A stretch of 64,000 bases of DNA, from positions 62,001 to 126,000 of the forward strand of contig CALXHR010000001.1 in assembly GCA_944388175.1 (NCBI GenBank), given 5' to 3'. The translations under genes and the position numbers were made by a program. The notes under the pieces are model-generated. The model did not search any database. It was not told where the DNA came from and saw only the letters and a program-made list of their open reading frames with translations. This stretch comes from an uncultured Gemmiger sp. (GTDB lineage: Bacteria; Bacillota; Clostridia; Oscillospirales; Ruminococcaceae). Below, in pieces: positions 43,595 to 52,790 of this stretch. Within the stretch, counting starts at the first letter, position 1. Every line of letters starts with the position of its first letter.

Positions 43595-44622
43595 TCTTTT
43601 TGCTGCTGGCGGGGCCGCTGCGGGCACAGGCGGAGGACCTGCCGCCGGAGGTGCAGCCGTTTCTGGACGATAGCGGCGCCACACCGGAGGATGCCGCCGC
43701 ATGGCAGCTGACGGATCTATTGGACTGGCTGGCGGATACCGCCACAAAAGACCTGCAAAAACCGCTGCGCTTTGCGCTGCAGGCCGGCGGCTACCTGCTG
43801 CTGGCCGGTGTGCTGGGGCTTTTGGCGGGCGGCGAGAGCTGGCGGCGCTGCCTGGACGCTTTGGCGGTGCTGGGGTTCGGGTTACTGAGTCTGGACGCCA
43901 TGATGGCGATGAGCGAAATGGTCGCACGCACTGCGCAGGACTGCCAAAACTACCTGATCTCTTTTGTGCCGGTGTTCAGCGGCGTGGCGGCCATGGGCGG
44001 GCAGACGGCGGGCTCGCTGGTATACAGCGGGATGTTTTTGTCCATGTCCGGCTTTTTGGCCGCCCTGATCCAGACGATGCTGCTGCCGGCGATGCAGATT
44101 TATTTCTGCTTTACCGCCTGCGCCTGCATCTGGGACAATGCGGGCATTGCCGAAGCGGCGTCTTTGCTGGCGCGGTGCCTGCAATGGCTGCTGAAACTGT
44201 GCGGTTTGCTGTTCGGGGTGGTGCTGGGGCTGCAGAATGTGCTGGCCAATACCGTCGATACCGCGGCGCTGCGCACCGGCAAAAGCGTGCTGCAAGGGTT
44301 TATCCCGGTGGTGGGGGATGCGGCGTCTGCGGCGCTTTCGGGGGCAGTGGCGGCTGTGCAGCTGCTCAAGGGATCGATGGCGCTGGCGGCGCTGTTGGCG
44401 CTGGCGGCAGTCTTTGTCCCGGTCTTTCTGCAATGCCTGCTCTATGGCGCCGCTTTTGCCGCGGCCGGCGTGGCGGCGCTGGCCAGCGGGCAAAGGCAGT
44501 GCGGGCGCCTGTGCCGGCTGTATCTGGAGGGGACAAAACTCTGCCTTTCCATTCTGGTGCTCTACTTTTTTATGGTATTTCTGTCTACGGCGCTGCTTTT
44601 GATCACAGGGAACGGGGGATGA
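43591..44622 (+). CDS. spoIIIAE: Stage III sporulation protein AE
   Basis: A 343-residue polytopic protein. A short signal-like N-terminus (about 1–14, ending in RAQAED) is followed by an extracytoplasmic stretch (EVQPFLDDSG) and about seven transmembrane helices resembling a permease. FVPVFSGVAAMGGQTAGSLVY is a typical SpoIIIAE block. I choose the GTG at 43591 that overlaps the spoIIIAD stop; the open frame continues far upstream through other spo genes and is not used. Confidence 0.93.
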   Translation: MIFLLLAGPLRAQAEDLPPEVQPFLDDSGATPEDAAAWQLTDLLDWLADTATKDLQKPLRFALQAGGYLLLAGVLGLLAGGESWRRCLDALAVLGFGLLSLDAMMAMSEMVARTAQDCQNYLISFVPVFSGVAAMGGQTAGSLVYSGMFLSMSGFLAALIQTMLLPAMQIYFCFTACACIWDNAGIAEAASLLARCLQWLLKLCGLLFGVVLGLQNVLANTVDTAALRTGKSVLQGFIPVVGDAASAALSGAVAAVQLLKGSMALAALLALAAVFVPVFLQCLLYGAAFAAAGVAALASGQRQCGRLCRLYLEGTKLCLSILVLYFFMVFLSTALLLITGNGG

Positions 44623-44625
44623 ACC

Positions 44626-45069
44626 ATGGATACCATCCGGCATTTGGCATTGGGGTGTTGTGTGGCCACGACTGTGGCGGGGGTGCTGCGCGTCTTTTGG
44701 CCGAAAAACGGCTTTTCGGCCGTCATAAACGCCGTGCTGGCGCTGTATATTATAACGGCAGCCCTGCAGATGCTGCGCGGTGCAGATTGGTCCGCACTGA
44801 CCCAGGCGCTGCGGCAGTTGCCGGGCACTGTGCAGCAGCCGGTGCAGGACTATGAGACGTACAGCCGCCAGCTGGGGCTTTCGGCTTCGGCCGGGGCGGT
44901 CCGGCAGGTGCTTGCCCAGGCAGGGATCGAGGCGGCCGTACAGATCCGCGAGGGGGTCTGTTGCGTGGAACTGGCGCATCCCGCAGACCGCGCCGGGGCC
45001 GAGGCGGTACTGTCCGCCAGCTGCGGCCAGCTCCCCTGGCAGATCACGGCAGGGGGTGAGACGCCGTGA
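44626..45069 (+). CDS. spoIIIAF: Stage III sporulation protein AF
   Basis: A 147-residue protein with two N-terminal transmembrane helices (about 5–20 and 32–50) and an extracytoplasmic domain related to ring-forming secretion proteins. The order and overlaps (four bases with spoIIIAG) support the call. The sequence itself is poorly conserved, as is usual for SpoIIIAF. Confidence 0.9.
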   Translation: MDTIRHLALGCCVATTVAGVLRVFWPKNGFSAVINAVLALYIITAALQMLRGADWSALTQALRQLPGTVQQPVQDYETYSRQLGLSASAGAVRQVLAQAGIEAAVQIREGVCCVELAHPADRAGAEAVLSASCGQLPWQITAGGETP

Positions 45070-45599
45070 AAGAATTTTCGGCCCTGCGGCAGCGCGCCGC
45101 GCAGGCTGCCGGCACGCTGTTGGCAGACGAAAAGAAACGGATCAACCTTTTGGTGTGCGCCGGTCTGGCAGGGTTGTTGCTGCTGGCTTTTTCAGAGTGG
45201 CTTCCGGCAGAGGAATCCGCCGCGCCGCAGGACGAAACAGCGGCCGCTGCGCAGGTGAGTTATGCGCAGGACCTGGAAACAAAGCTGCAAACGGTACTGG
45301 CCAAGACCGAGGGCGTTGGCGACGTGGAAGTCATGGTCACGCTGGAACAGCAGCAGGAGACCGTGTATGTCACCGACCGGCAGACGGAAGCCGACGGTTC
45401 GGCCACAGTCAGCCATGTGCTGCCCGGCGGCAGCGGCCTGGTACAGACCGTGCGCATGCCGCAGGTATTGGGCGTGGCCGTCGTGTGCACAGGCGGCGGT
45501 GACGCCGCGGTGCAAAACCGTGTTGTCGCCTTGGTGCAGGCGTTGACCGGCGTGGGCGCCAACCATATCACCGTCGCCAAAATGGCGCCGACACAGTAA
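45066..45599 (+). CDS. spoIIIAG: Stage III sporulation protein AG
   Basis: A 177-residue protein with one transmembrane helix (about 28–44) and a C-terminal ring-building domain: YAQDLETKLQTVLAKTEGVGDVEVMVTLE is the typical start of the SpoIIIAG ring fold. In Bacillus it forms a large ring in the intermembrane space. It overlaps spoIIIAF and is followed 12 bases later by spoIIIAH. Confidence 0.95.
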   Translation: MKEFSALRQRAAQAAGTLLADEKKRINLLVCAGLAGLLLLAFSEWLPAEESAAPQDETAAAAQVSYAQDLETKLQTVLAKTEGVGDVEVMVTLEQQQETVYVTDRQTEADGSATVSHVLPGGSGLVQTVRMPQVLGVAVVCTGGGDAAVQNRVVALVQALTGVGANHITVAKMAPTQ

Positions 45600-45611
45600 G
45601 GAGGCTCTGTT

Positions 45612-46262
45612 ATGAAACGATCTGCGACCAAACAAACCAAAAGCCGCCAGGCAACTGCCGCCGTAATGGTGCTGGCGCTGGGGGCCGCAATTTACCTGAA
45701 CTGGTCCTTTGCGCGGGAAGCCCCGCAGGACCTGACTGCCGACGAGCCGCAGGCCGCGGTGGAAACGGCGGCCGCCGCAGAACCGGTTCTGGACCCGCTG
45801 GAAGGCGAGACTGCCGCCGCGGCGGCAGAAGGCGACGAGACAGGGCCTGTCGCCAACAAAAATTACGGCGAAGCACAGCTGGTCAGCGTCAGCCAGGATA
45901 CCGGAACGGAGTTTTTCGAGCAGGCGCGCCTTTCGCGCAGCAAAGCGCGCGATGAAGCGCTGGAAGCGCTGAACGACGCCCTGAAAGATACCACCGTCAG
46001 TGAAGAAGAGCAGAAAGCCTTGACCACCCGCCTGAGCACGCAGGTCAACAACATCACGCTGGAGACCAAGCTGGAAACCCTGATTAAATCCAAGGGCTTT
46101 GCCGACTGCGTCGTCAACCTGGAAGGGGAGAAGGCGAACGTTACGGTGATGACCGAAAACGACGCCCTGACCGCCGCCGAAGTCACACGCATCCGCGATG
46201 CGCTGATGGGCCAGTGCAACGGGCTGGACGCCAAAGACATCACGATTGTGGAGGTAAAATAA
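45612..46262 (+). CDS. spoIIIAH: Stage III sporulation protein AH
   Basis: A 216-residue protein with one transmembrane helix (about 15–32, AVMVLALGAAIYLNWSF) and a C-terminal YscJ/FliF-like domain (FFEQARLSRSKARDEALEAL... IKSKGFADCVVNLEGEKANVTV). In Bacillus this domain binds SpoIIQ across the intermembrane space. A Glu/Ala-rich linker lies between. AGGAGGC precedes the ATG. It closes the operon before the Asp23-family gene promoter. Confidence 0.96.
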   Translation: MKRSATKQTKSRQATAAVMVLALGAAIYLNWSFAREAPQDLTADEPQAAVETAAAAEPVLDPLEGETAAAAAEGDETGPVANKNYGEAQLVSVSQDTGTEFFEQARLSRSKARDEALEALNDALKDTTVSEEEQKALTTRLSTQVNNITLETKLETLIKSKGFADCVVNLEGEKANVTVMTENDALTAAEVTRIRDALMGQCNGLDAKDITIVEVK

Positions 46263-46275
46263 CCCGCCGGATCAG

Positions 46276-46304
46276 TTGCAAACGGTATGGTTTTGTGGTA
46301 CACT
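46276..46304 (+). promoter_or_regulatory. Promoter of the Asp23–nusB operon
   Basis: TTGCAA, a 17-base spacer and TACACT lie 62 bases before the Asp23-family gene. A hairpin (AGTGGCCC / GGGCCACT, 46324–46344) lies in the leader. Confidence 0.65.
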
Positions 46305-46365
46305 AAACTATACTATAAGAAAAAGTGGCCCCCGCCGGGCCACTGGCAACGGGAGGGTATACAAC

Positions 46366-46725
46366 ATGGATGTGCAGAACACCATCGGGGGCAGCTTGCA
46401 GATCTCTACCGATGTTTTGGCCAAAATTGCGCGCCTGGCCGCGCTGGAAGTGGACGGCGTGGCGCAGGTCACCGCTGGCAGCAGCCAGAACGTGCGGGGG
46501 CTTTTGGGCCGGACCGGGCTGCGCAAGGCGGTCAGCGTCACGCTGGATGACGGTGTGGCGTCCGTTGCCGTCCACCTGACGGTCAAGTACGGGCACAAGA
46601 TTATGCCGTTGTGCGAAAATGTGCAGGAGAACGTCAAACAGACGATCCAGAACATGACCGGGATCACGGTGTCCCGCGTGGATGTGCTGGTGGTCGGGCT
46701 GGAACAGCCCGAAGCACAGGATTGA
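46366..46725 (+). CDS. Asp23/Gls24 family envelope stress response protein
   Basis: A 119-residue cytoplasmic or membrane-associated protein. ISTDVLAKIARLAALEVDGV (about 11–30) and the repeated V-x-V strands ending in VSRVDVLVVGL fit the Asp23/Gls24 (DUF322) family, which is tied to envelope homeostasis. The ATG has GGGAGGGT upstream. It precedes nusB by 23 bases, a common Clostridia pairing (YqhY position). Confidence 0.92.
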   Translation: MDVQNTIGGSLQISTDVLAKIARLAALEVDGVAQVTAGSSQNVRGLLGRTGLRKAVSVTLDDGVASVAVHLTVKYGHKIMPLCENVQENVKQTIQNMTGITVSRVDVLVVGLEQPEAQD

Positions 46726-46748
46726 AGGAAAAGGACAGGAAACCAAGT

Positions 46749-47165
46749 ATGTCGAAAAAGCTGACCCGCCGCGAATCCCGCGAGGCGGCCTATCTGACGG
46801 CGTTTGCCGCCACGTTTGAACCGGAAACCCCCGCGCTGCCGGACGACGCCGAGCAACCGCAGGGCGATGCGTTCACCGCACAGCTGCTGGCGGCGATGCA
46901 TGACCACGCCGAAGAACTGGACGCGGTTATCACCGCGCACCTGAAGGGCTGGACACTGAACCGCGTGCCGCGCGTAGCGCTGGTGGCGCTGCGCTTGGCC
47001 TTGGCAGAAATGCTGTATGGCGAGGAACAAAAGCCCGGCGTTGCCATCAACGAAGCGGTGGAACTGGTTAAAAAATACGGCGCTGACAGCGACTACCAGT
47101 TTGTGAACGGGTTGCTGGGCACCGTGGCCCGCGAACGGGAAGAAAGCGCCGAAGCACAATGTTGA
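46749..47165 (+). CDS. nusB: Transcription antitermination factor NusB
   Basis: A 138-residue RNA-binding protein that helps rRNA antitermination. The helical fold is shown by RRESREAAYLTAFAATFE at the N-terminus and the signature VALRLALAEMLYGEEQKPGVAINEAVELVKKYG (about 77–109) followed by FVNGLLGTVAR. Length is normal. It overlaps the next gene by seven bases. Confidence 0.95.
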   Translation: MSKKLTRRESREAAYLTAFAATFEPETPALPDDAEQPQGDAFTAQLLAAMHDHAEELDAVITAHLKGWTLNRVPRVALVALRLALAEMLYGEEQKPGVAINEAVELVKKYGADSDYQFVNGLLGTVAREREESAEAQC

Positions 47166-48106
47166 CGCTGGGCATCGATACCAGCAATTATGCAACCTCT
47201 CTGGCTGTGTTTGACACAAACGCCGGAGAGGTTGTTTGCGATTGCAAAAAGTTTTTGCCGGTACGCCCCGGTCAGCTGGGGCTGCGCCAAAGCGACGCGC
47301 TGTTCCACCATACGGCGGCGCTGCCCGCACTGCTTGCGGAACTTGCAGGCAAAGCGGACCTGGGTAAGGTGCAAGCCGTGGGCGTTTCGGACCGGCCGCG
47401 CCCGGTGGAAGGTTCTTATATGCCGTGTTTTCTGGCCGGGGTCAGCGCTGCCACGGCGTTTGCGCTGGGGCAAAAGATTCCGCTGGTGCAGACAACGCAC
47501 CAGCAGGGGCATATTGCGGCGGCGTTGTTTGCCACCGGCCGCCAGGAACTGTTTGCCGGGGAAAGTTTGGTGTTTCATGTTTCGGGCGGCACGACCGACC
47601 TGCTTTTATGCCGGGGCCCTGCGTCGATTACATCGCTGGGCACCAGCAGCGATCTGTACGCCGGGCAGGCCGTCGACCGCCTGGGGGTCAAGCTGGGGTA
47701 CCCGTTCCCGGCCGGGGCCTATGTCAGCGAGCAGGCCGCCCTGTGCCAGGAGCGCATCCGCCCCAAAGTCAGCGTGCAGGGGCTCACCTGCAGCCTGTCC
47801 GGGCTGGAAAACCAGTGCGCGCAGCTGCTTGCGCAGGGAAAAGACGCCCCGTATGTGTGCAAATACTGCCTTTTGTGCATTGCCGAAACGCTGGTGCGCA
47901 TGGCAGCGGCAGCGCTGCAGCGGTATCCCGGCCTGCCGGTGGTGTTTGCCGGCGGCGTGATGAGCAGCGAGCTGATCCGCGCGTATGTGACACACCGCGT
48001 GCCGAGGGCTTGCTTTGTGCCCGGGAAATACGCCAGCGACAACGCGATCGGCGTTTCCATTCTGGCAGCCAGGGAGGTCTGTGCATGGCCGAATACATCA
48101 GCGTAA
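47159..48106 (+). CDS. TsaD/Kae1-like (peptidase M22 family) paralogue
   Basis: A 315-residue protein of the ASKHA fold. LGIDTSNYATSLAVFD (phosphate loop 1), the metal-type His pair in TTHQQGHIAAALF (about 112–124), HVSGGTTDLLL and VVFAGGVMSSELIR match the TsaD/Kae1 family, but several family blocks are changed and the protein lies in a nusB–xseA operon, so it may be a second, diverged TsaD rather than the tRNA t6A enzyme. It overlaps nusB by seven bases and xseA by 22. No tsaB or tsaE gene is nearby. Confidence 0.85.
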   Translation: MLTLGIDTSNYATSLAVFDTNAGEVVCDCKKFLPVRPGQLGLRQSDALFHHTAALPALLAELAGKADLGKVQAVGVSDRPRPVEGSYMPCFLAGVSAATAFALGQKIPLVQTTHQQGHIAAALFATGRQELFAGESLVFHVSGGTTDLLLCRGPASITSLGTSSDLYAGQAVDRLGVKLGYPFPAGAYVSEQAALCQERIRPKVSVQGLTCSLSGLENQCAQLLAQGKDAPYVCKYCLLCIAETLVRMAAAALQRYPGLPVVFAGGVMSSELIRAYVTHRVPRACFVPGKYASDNAIGVSILAAREVCAWPNTSA

Positions 48107-49311
48107 GCGCGCTCAACCGTATGGTGCGCCGCGTGCTGGACGACTGCGCGCCGCTCAGCGATGTGATCGTATGCGGCGAACTTTCCGGTTTTACGCGGCA
48201 TTACAAAAGCGGGCATCTGTATTTTACGCTCAAAGACGAAAACGCCAGCGTCAAGGGCGTGATGTTCCGCGGCCAGGCCCGGTTGCTGAATTTTGAACCG
48301 CAAAACGGTATGCTGGTACTGGCCTACGGCCGTGCCACTTTGTATGAGCGCGACGGCGCTTTCCAGCTGTATGTTGACTACATGCGCCCCTTTGGCGCCG
48401 GCGCGGCCCAGATGGCATTTGAAGCGCTGTACAAAAAGCTGGAAGCCGAAGGGCTGTTCGCGCCGGAACGCAAGCGCCCGCTGCCGCCGGTGCCGCGCTG
48501 CATCGGCGTCGTTACCAGCAAAACCGGCGCGGCCTGGCAGGACGTGCAGACGGTCGTTGCCCGCCGCTGGCCGCAGACGCAGTTGCTGCTGGCGCCGGTC
48601 ACGGTGCAGGGGCTGGAAGCGGAACGCAGCATCGTGGCGGGAATCCGGGCGCTGGACCGCGACCCGCGCCCGGAGATCATCCTGGTCACGCGCGGCGGCG
48701 GCAGCAAAGAGGATTTGTGGATTTTTAACAGCGAACGCATCGCCCGCGCAGCGGCGGCCTGCCGCAAACCGTTGGTGTCGGCCGTCGGGCACGAGATTGA
48801 CACCACAATCCTGGACTATGTGGCAGATTTGCGCGCGCCGACCCCCTCGGCGGCAGCGGAGCTCTGTGTGCCGGACCGCGGCGAAGTTTTGCAAAAAATT
48901 GGCATTTTGCAGGAGAATATTCAAAAAAGTATGCAGAATCGCCTGCAAATATGCTATAATAAATTCAGTATGATCGCCGCCGGGTCCGCCATGCAAAACC
49001 AGCGCCAGGCCATGGCGCGCCGCGCCCAGGATCTGGCGCGCATGCAGGATGCCTTGCAGCTGGCGCAGCAGCACCGCGTCTGCCAGGCGGAGGAAGGCCT
49101 GCGCAGCGCGGCGGCGCTGGCGCAATCTTTAAACCCGTACGGTGTGTTGGCGCGCGGGTATGTCATCGTGACGCAAGGCGATGCCGTCTGCCCGGTCGAT
49201 ACGCTAAGCCCGGGGCAGACGGTCACGCTGCACGGCGCGCAGGCGCAGGCAGACTGCGTTGTGCAAACCGTGCGGCACGCAACAACGCAGCAGGAGGAAA
49301 ATACGCCATGA
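48085..49311 (+). CDS. xseA: Exodeoxyribonuclease VII large subunit
   Basis: A 408-residue subunit of the single-strand-specific exonuclease. The OB fold is at the N-terminus (ISVSALNRMVRRVLDDCAPLSDVIVCGELSGF), then the catalytic domain with GVVTSKTGAAWQDV, ILVTRGGGSKEDLWIFN and SAVGHEIDTTILDYVADLRAPTPSAAAE, and a coiled-coil tail that binds XseB. The ATG at 48085 with GGGAGGT upstream overlaps the TsaD-like gene. The stop overlaps xseB (ATGA). Confidence 0.97.
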   Translation: MAEYISVSALNRMVRRVLDDCAPLSDVIVCGELSGFTRHYKSGHLYFTLKDENASVKGVMFRGQARLLNFEPQNGMLVLAYGRATLYERDGAFQLYVDYMRPFGAGAAQMAFEALYKKLEAEGLFAPERKRPLPPVPRCIGVVTSKTGAAWQDVQTVVARRWPQTQLLLAPVTVQGLEAERSIVAGIRALDRDPRPEIILVTRGGGSKEDLWIFNSERIARAAAACRKPLVSAVGHEIDTTILDYVADLRAPTPSAAAELCVPDRGEVLQKIGILQENIQKSMQNRLQICYNKFSMIAAGSAMQNQRQAMARRAQDLARMQDALQLAQQHRVCQAEEGLRSAAALAQSLNPYGVLARGYVIVTQGDAVCPVDTLSPGQTVTLHGAQAQADCVVQTVRHATTQQEENTP

Positions 49312-49523
49312 AGCAGCCAAAATCCTTTGAGGAAGGCATGCGGCGCCTGCAGGAAGTGCTGGGCGTCCTGCGGGACGACGCCACCCCTTTGGCGCAGTCG
49401 GTCAAAATATATGCCGAGGCGGCAAGCCTGATCAGCTACTGCAAACAGACGTTGGACGATGCCAAGCTCAAGATCGAAGAGATTGACGCCGAACTGGCAG
49501 AAAAAGCGGGGGACGACTTATGA
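49308..49523 (+). CDS. xseB: Exodeoxyribonuclease VII small subunit
   Basis: A 71-residue helical protein (FEEGMRRLQEVLGVLRDDATPLAQSVKIYAEA...) of normal length that coats the XseA coiled coils. It overlaps xseA at its start and ispA at its end, both by four bases. Confidence 0.95.
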   Translation: MKQPKSFEEGMRRLQEVLGVLRDDATPLAQSVKIYAEAASLISYCKQTLDDAKLKIEEIDAELAEKAGDDL

Positions 49524-50407
49524 CGCAGCAAGAGTATGCAGAAAAGACCCTTGCCCTGGCGCAAAAGACCGAGCAGCGCCTGGCGGCCCTGTGCGACCTG
49601 TACCTGCCGCAGAATGCCCGGATCGGGCAGGCGGCCCGCTACAGCCTGCTGGGCGGCGGCAAACGCGTGCGTGCGGTGTTAACGCTGGCAGCCTGCGAAC
49701 TGGCCGGTGCCCCGGCAGAACAGGCACTGGAGTACGCCTGTGCGCTGGAAATGTTGCACTGCTATTCTTTGATCCACGATGACCTGCCCTGCATGGACGA
49801 CGATGATTTCCGCCGCGGGCGGCCGAGCTGCCACAAACAGTACGGCGAGGCAACGGCGCTGCTGGCGGCGGACGCCCTGGTGACGGCGGCGTTTGAAGTG
49901 ATCGCCCATACCTCCCTGCCGGCGCAAAGCTGCGTGCAGGCCGCCGCCGTGCTGGCCAAGGCGGGCGGCGCGCGCGGGATGCTGTATGGCCAGGAACTGG
50001 ATAAACGGTACGAGACCCAACCCGCCACAGAAGCCCAGCTGTGCGAGCTGCACGCCCATAAGACCGGCGCGCTGATTGTAGCGGCGGTAGAACTGGGATG
50101 CCTGGCAGCCGGGGCGGGGGAGACGCTGCGCACCGCCCTGACGCGCTATGCGGCGGAACTGGGGCTTGTGTTCCAGATCGTAGACGATATTCTGGATGTG
50201 ACCGCCACCACGGCGGAACTGGGCAAGCCGGCCGGCAGCGATGCCAGCATGGACAAGACAACCTTTGTGACGCTGTATGGGCTGGACGGTGCCCGTGCGC
50301 TGAGCATACGCCATAACCAGGCGGCGCTGGACGCTTTGCATGGCTTTGGCGAAGAAGCCGCCTTCCTGCGCCTGTTGGCGGACGACTTGTTGCAACGGAA
50401 AAAATAA
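49520..50407 (+). CDS. ispA: Polyprenyl synthetase (farnesyl/geranylgeranyl diphosphate synthase)
   Basis: A 295-residue cytoplasmic prenyltransferase. The first Asp-rich motif is DDLPCMDDDDFRRGRPS and the second is FQIVDDILDV. GGGKRVRAVL near residue 51 binds pyrophosphate. It stands in the usual xseB–ispA–dxs context of isoprenoid synthesis. The chain length of the product cannot be decided from sequence alone, although Tyr/Ser at the positions before DDxxD suggest C15. Confidence 0.93.
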   Translation: MTQQEYAEKTLALAQKTEQRLAALCDLYLPQNARIGQAARYSLLGGGKRVRAVLTLAACELAGAPAEQALEYACALEMLHCYSLIHDDLPCMDDDDFRRGRPSCHKQYGEATALLAADALVTAAFEVIAHTSLPAQSCVQAAAVLAKAGGARGMLYGQELDKRYETQPATEAQLCELHAHKTGALIVAAVELGCLAAGAGETLRTALTRYAAELGLVFQIVDDILDVTATTAELGKPAGSDASMDKTTFVTLYGLDGARALSIRHNQAALDALHGFGEEAAFLRLLADDLLQRKK

Positions 50408-50418
50408 GGATGTGACCC

Positions 50419-50886
50419 ATGACTTTGCTGCGCGCAGCCTTGAGCTGGAATTTCGTGCTGGCAACGGCGCTTTGCGCTTCGCTGCTGGCACAGCTGATCA
50501 AGGTGATCTTAAATCTTATCACGTTTCACCGCTTTATTGCCGAGCGCGTGTGGGGCGCCGGCGGCATGCCCAGTTCCCACTCGGCCACCGTCTGCGCCAT
50601 GGTGGTGGCCACGGGGCGGCTTTGCGGCGTCGGCTCAACAGAGTTTGCCATCGCCGCGGTGCTTTCCATTATCGTAATGTACGATGCGATGGGCGTGCGC
50701 TACGAGACCGGCGAACAGGCCAAACTGCTGAACCGCATGTTCAGCGAATGGATCGACCAGGGCGCTGTATCGCTGCCGTTTTTGCGGGATAAAAAGCTGA
50801 AAGAGATGGTCGGCCATACGCCGATCGAAGTGCTGACCGGTGCGGCCCTGGGGATCGTGCTGGGCTTTGCCATGCCAATGGCGTGA
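50419..50886 (+). CDS. Divergent PAP2 family membrane protein (DUF212)
   Basis: A 155-residue membrane protein with about four hydrophobic segments. GAGGMPSSHSATVCAM (about 43–58) and VMYDAMGVRYETGEQAKLLN are hallmark blocks of the divergent PAP2/DUF212 family, putative lipid or prenyl phosphatases. Its position between ispA and dxs hints at prenyl-phosphate recycling, but that is inference. Twelve bases separate it from ispA. Confidence 0.92.
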   Translation: MTLLRAALSWNFVLATALCASLLAQLIKVILNLITFHRFIAERVWGAGGMPSSHSATVCAMVVATGRLCGVGSTEFAIAAVLSIIVMYDAMGVRYETGEQAKLLNRMFSEWIDQGAVSLPFLRDKKLKEMVGHTPIEVLTGAALGIVLGFAMPMA

Positions 50887-50915
50887 ATGTTGAAACGACT
50901 GCGAGGTGCTGGACA

Positions 50916-52790
50916 ATGAAATACCCGTTGCTGGATCGGATGCAAGCGCCCGGGGATGTGAAATTGCTGGCCGAAAACGATTTGCCGCGCCTGTGTGAGG
51001 AGATCCGCCGTTTTTTGATCCGGAGCGTTTCCTCCACCGGGGGGCATCTTTCCTCCAACCTGGGGGTAGTGGAACTGACCGTCGCGCTGCACCGCACGCT
51101 GGATTTTCCGCAGGACAAACTGCTGTTTGACGTCGGCCACCAGTGCTATACCCACAAGCTGCTGACCGGGCGGCGCGCCGGGTTTGCGTCCCTGCGCCAG
51201 AAAGACGGTATTTCCGGCTTCCCCAACCCGGCCGAGAGCGATTGCGATGCCTTTGTGGCCGGGCACGGCAGTGCGGCGCTGTCCACGGCGATTGGGATTG
51301 CGCGGGCCAAAAAACTCAAAAAGGAACCGGGCAAGGTCGTTGTCATCGTGGGCGACGGGGCGTTCACCGGCGGCATGGTCTACGAGGGGATGAACAACCT
51401 CGGTATGCTGAACAACCTGATCGTCATTTTGAACGACAACAAGATGTCGATCTCCAAAAACGTCGGGCAGATGGCCAACTATCTGACCAAACTGCGCACC
51501 GACCCCAAGTATTTCCACGCCAAAGCGCAGATGGAAACGGTGCTGGAAAACATCCCCATCGTGGGCGTGTCGATGATTAAAGCGCTGCAGGGCGGCAAGC
51601 AGTTTGTGCGCCGCGGCATCTACCACTCCACAATGTTTGAGGAAATGGGTTTCCAGTATATCGGCCCGGTGGATGGCCATGACGTGATCTCGCTGGATCA
51701 CATGCTCAACAACCTGCGCGAACAATACGCACCGATTTTCCTGCATGTTGTCACGCAGAAAGGCAAGGGCCTGAAACCCGCCGAGGAAAACCCCGGCGAG
51801 TTCCACGCGGTATCTTCCATCGACCTGCGCCACCTGATGGACCCGGAACTTTCGCCCAAAGACTCGTTCTCCACGATCTTTGGTTCCGCCCTGGCGGAAC
51901 TGGGCGGCCTGGAACCGCGCCTTTGCGCGGTCACGGCGGCCATGAAATACGGCACCGGGCTCAATTTCTTCAAACACGCCCATGTGGACCGCTTTTTTGA
52001 CGTCGGCATGGCCGAGGAACACGCCGTCAGCTTTGCCGGCGGCCTGGCCAGCCAGGGGCTTCTGCCGGTTGTGGCGATCTATTCGACGTTTTTCCAGCGC
52101 GCTTACGACCAGATCATCCACGACGTCAACCTGATGAAACTGGATGTGCTGTTTGCCGTGGACCGCGCGGGCCTTGTGCCCGGCGACGGCGCCACCCACC
52201 AGGGCATTTACGACACGGCGTTTTTCAGCCAGATCGGCATCCCGCTGTATGCACCTGCCAACTATGCCGAACTGCGCCACTGGCTGCGCGTGCTGGTTTT
52301 ACAAGAGCGCGGCCCCCGTGCCATCCGCTATGCACGCGGGGAAGAAAAGCCGGCATTGGCCGCCCTTGGGTGCAGCGGCGCGCTGTATGACCAGATTGAG
52401 ACGCGGCCCGGCGCCGAGGTTGCGTTGGTCAGTTACGGCGCACAAACCGAAGAGATCATTGCCGCATGCGACCTTTTGTACCAGAACCAGGTGCCGGCCG
52501 ACTGCTTTAAGCTGCTGCGCCTGTACCCGCTGCCGGAAGCTCTGTGCGAAACGCTGAAGCGGTACCGTGTGATCCTGTTTGCGGAGGATTCCATCCGCAC
52601 CGGCAGCACCGGCGAACAGCTGGGTTTTGCCTTGCAGCAGGCTGGCTGGAACGGAACGTATTTGCTGCATGCGGTGGACAATACCCATCTGCTGCACGCC
52701 AACGTGCCGGAACTGCGCCGTGACCAGAAACTGGACGCCGCCGCCCTTGCGGCCGATGTGCTGGCCCACCGAAAGGAGAACGCGGAATGA
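50916..52790 (+). CDS. dxs: 1-deoxy-D-xylulose-5-phosphate synthase
   Basis: A 624-residue thiamine-diphosphate enzyme that makes DXP from pyruvate and glyceraldehyde-3-phosphate, the entry to the MEP isoprenoid route. LLFDVGHQCYTHKLLTGR, the ThDP motif GDGAFTGGMVYEGMNNLG and the transketolase pyrimidine domain (GMAEEHAVSFAGGLA) are intact. The ATG at 50916 follows GAGGTG; the 11 extra upstream codons are discarded. The stop overlaps tlyA. Confidence 0.97.
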   Translation: MKYPLLDRMQAPGDVKLLAENDLPRLCEEIRRFLIRSVSSTGGHLSSNLGVVELTVALHRTLDFPQDKLLFDVGHQCYTHKLLTGRRAGFASLRQKDGISGFPNPAESDCDAFVAGHGSAALSTAIGIARAKKLKKEPGKVVVIVGDGAFTGGMVYEGMNNLGMLNNLIVILNDNKMSISKNVGQMANYLTKLRTDPKYFHAKAQMETVLENIPIVGVSMIKALQGGKQFVRRGIYHSTMFEEMGFQYIGPVDGHDVISLDHMLNNLREQYAPIFLHVVTQKGKGLKPAEENPGEFHAVSSIDLRHLMDPELSPKDSFSTIFGSALAELGGLEPRLCAVTAAMKYGTGLNFFKHAHVDRFFDVGMAEEHAVSFAGGLASQGLLPVVAIYSTFFQRAYDQIIHDVNLMKLDVLFAVDRAGLVPGDGATHQGIYDTAFFSQIGIPLYAPANYAELRHWLRVLVLQERGPRAIRYARGEEKPALAALGCSGALYDQIETRPGAEVALVSYGAQTEEIIAACDLLYQNQVPADCFKLLRLYPLPEALCETLKRYRVILFAEDSIRTGSTGEQLGFALQQAGWNGTYLLHAVDNTHLLHANVPELRRDQKLDAAALAADVLAHRKENAE

